DNA from: Sedimenticola sp.
Lineage (GTDB): Bacteria; Pseudomonadota; Gammaproteobacteria; Chromatiales; Chromatiaceae
NCBI GenBank assembly: GCA_027041035.1
Contig: JALULB010000352.1
Span: 1-6,804 of the forward strand
Length of the DNA stretch: 6,804 bases
Direction: 5' to 3'
The notes under the pieces were generated by a model that did not search any database, was not told where the DNA came from, and saw only the letters and a list, made by a program, of their open reading frames with translations. The number at the start of each line of letters is the position of its first letter. The first letter of the stretch is position 1. Shown here in pieces: positions 5,261 to 6,804 of this stretch. The position numbers and the translations under genes are program-made.

Positions 5261-6804
5261 ATGCGTGTTATTCGCCCGATCGGCATCTTCATCGCCAGCG
5301 TGCTGATCGCCGGACTGGCCACCTGGCTGTCGCAGCCGTTTCGATTCCCCGGGCGCGAGGAATCCATGCTCGGCATCATCTCGGGGGTAATGCTGGGCCT
5401 GACCTGGCGCTTCGGCTGGCCGGCGCTGGCCGGTTCGACCCTCGGCATGTTCGCCTACTATGTCGGCTGGCATGGACTGCCGACATGGGTCGCGGCCTGG
5501 ACGACGCTGACCCAGGCATTCGCGGTGATCGTCGCGATCTGGGGCATCCACCGCTATATCAGTGGTCAGGTCAGGCAGACCCCTGTCCGTTCGCTGCTGA
5601 TCTTCTACCTGTTCGGCATCCTGATTGCAGCCACCCTGCACACCCTGCTCGATTATCCGATGATGCGTATCGCCGGCCTGATCGATCCGGCCGAGGATCC
5701 CCGCGTTTATCTGTTCCTGTACTGGCTTGGCGAGGCCATGGGCATACTGTTGCTGACGCCGGTGATCGCCTTGCTGTTTCAAAGCGAACCGGTATTCAGT
5801 CAGTACCTTCGGCCGAATGGCGAAACCTTTCGCGCCGAGCAACTCCTGTGGAGCATCCTGTTCATCGGCCTGCTGGTGGCGACCTGGCTGGTCGGCCAGC
5901 GCTATCTGTACGCCGGCATCAGCGATGTGTTGATGCTATTGTTCGCGATGCTGATCTGGAGCGCGTTCCGCTTCAGCATGCGCACCACGATGGTCGCCGT
6001 GCTGGCCACCTCGGTCGGCGTGTTCAGCTTCATCACCTTCGGCCTCGGTGGCACGCGCACGCCGTGGGACGCGCCCGGCTTCATCACCGTGCTGATCTTC
6101 ATCATCGGAATCAGCCTGATGACCCAGATCATCTCGGCGGCGATCCTCGAACGCCGGCAGAAGGCGCTGCGCCTGGCGCACATCGCCAGCCATGACCCGG
6201 TCACCGGGCTGCCGAACGCTCAGGCACTGCACGAGCGCTTGCAAGCCCTGCTGACGACCGAAGACAAGCCGACCAACGCCGCGCTGGGGTATATCGAGAT
6301 CAGCGAATACGCGTCGATACGCAGCCACTACGGCCCGGGTGGGCGCGATCAGCTGTTGCAACAGTTCAGCGCCTGGCTGAAACAGTGCCTGCCGGAAGGC
6401 ATCACGCCCGCCCATGTCACCGCCGGCGAGTTCGCGATGCTGTTCGGCTCCACCGAACAGGCGCGCGTCGCCCTCGACGAGCTGTTGCGCAACGAGGCAT
6501 CCCGCACCTTCGAATGGCGGGGCAAGCCCGTGCCGATCGCGATCAAGGCCGGCTACACCCTGGTCAGCGACAGCTTCGACTCGCCCCGGAACGCCCTGGA
6601 CATCGTCGCCAGCCATGTGCATTGCCTGCCGCGTGACCAGATTCGCGCGAGCAGCATCGATCCGCTGAACGACGGCCTGATCCAGCAGCAGGAGCTACTC
6701 GCCCGCTGGCACACCGAGTTGCACCAGGCGCTGGCCGAGAACCGCTTCTCGCTGGTCGCGCAACCGATCTGCGCGGTGGACGACAGCGCCGGAAAGCTGA
6801 CTCA
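5261..6804 (+). CDS. Membrane sensor with MASE1-like, degenerate GGDEF and EAL domains (C-terminus beyond window)
   Basis: This is an inner-membrane c-di-GMP signalling protein; 514 residues are visible and the frame is open at the edge. Residues 1-297 are a hydrophobic sensor with about eight membrane segments (for example 5-22, 35-68, 84-97, 110-130, 150-173, 195-211, 220-235, 273-295), resembling MASE1. The GGDEF domain opens with DPVTGLPN (312-319), but the signature is TAGEF (387-391) and no RxxD inhibitory site precedes it, so it should not make c-di-GMP. From about 484 the sequence LHQALAENRFSLVAQPICAV is the usual first strand and helix of an EAL phosphodiesterase domain; its catalytic residues lie outside the window. 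A hydrolase of c-di-GMP with a regulatory GGDEF domain is the best guess. AGGAG at 5248-5252, 8 bases before the ATG, supports the start. It diverges from the receiver/GTPase operon. Confidence 0.85.
   Translation, partial: MRVIRPIGIFIASVLIAGLATWLSQPFRFPGREESMLGIISGVMLGLTWRFGWPALAGSTLGMFAYYVGWHGLPTWVAAWTTLTQAFAVIVAIWGIHRYISGQVRQTPVRSLLIFYLFGILIAATLHTLLDYPMMRIAGLIDPAEDPRVYLFLYWLGEAMGILLLTPVIALLFQSEPVFSQYLRPNGETFRAEQLLWSILFIGLLVATWLVGQRYLYAGISDVLMLLFAMLIWSAFRFSMRTTMVAVLATSVGVFSFITFGLGGTRTPWDAPGFITVLIFIIGISLMTQIISAAILERRQKALRLAHIASHDPVTGLPNAQALHERLQALLTTEDKPTNAALGYIEISEYASIRSHYGPGGRDQLLQQFSAWLKQCLPEGITPAHVTAGEFAMLFGSTEQARVALDELLRNEASRTFEWRGKPVPIAIKAGYTLVSDSFDSPRNALDIVASHVHCLPRDQIRASSIDPLNDGLIQQQELLARWHTELHQALAENRFSLVAQPICAVDDSAGKLT

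Noticed and set aside
5230..6195. 321-codon plus-strand ORF
   Set aside because: It is the shifted frame of the MASE1/EAL gene. The frame from 5261 has the ribosome-binding site, membrane segments and GGDEF/EAL homology.
5936..6622. 228-codon minus-strand ORF
   Set aside because: It is antisense to the GGDEF-region coding sequence, with biased composition and no domain.

Overview
The window looks like chromosomal DNA of a moderately GC-rich, Gram-negative gammaproteobacterium. This is an inference from three things: a porin-type signal peptide at the left edge, GC-rich third codon positions in the genes, and a MASE1-type multi-domain c-di-GMP protein at the right edge. A sulfur-oxidising Chromatiales-like lineage would fit, but nothing proves it. 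No rRNA, tRNA, CRISPR array or intact transposase gene is visible.

Layout from left to right. (1) 1-58, minus: first 19 codons of an exported, probably porin-like protein, preceded by about 350 bases of AT-rich upstream DNA with a TATAAT box and a 17-bp operator-like palindrome. (2) 409-1686, minus: radical SAM protein related to spore photoproduct lyase. (3) 1687-2577: an 891-base gene-free stretch with two diverged copies of a roughly 155-bp element bounded by terminal inverted repeats (1752-1906 and 2183-2340), plus a different, highly folded 170-bp element with 34-bp inverted ends (2378-2547). (4) 2578-3012, plus: host-attachment (eRF1-like) family protein. (5) 3022-3045: a strong hairpin that ends the convergent minus-strand operon. 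(6) 3117-4912, minus: a two-gene operon, in which a receiver-domain protein of unknown output overlaps an SR-beta/MglA-like small GTPase by 4 bases. (7) 4913-5260: divergent intergenic region carrying a third miniature inverted-repeat element (5054-5213) flanked by a 4-bp duplication. (8) 5261-6804, plus, open at the window edge: a membrane sensor with a degenerate GGDEF domain and the start of an EAL domain.

The genes do not form one pathway. The clearest functional unit is the coupled receiver/GTPase pair, divergent from a c-di-GMP signalling gene. The most unusual content is non-coding: three kinds of small foldback element occupy the spacers in about 3.5 kb, two of them against gene starts, where they may affect expression. 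The elements themselves are seen in the sequence. Their mobility, RNA folding and regulatory effects are inference.
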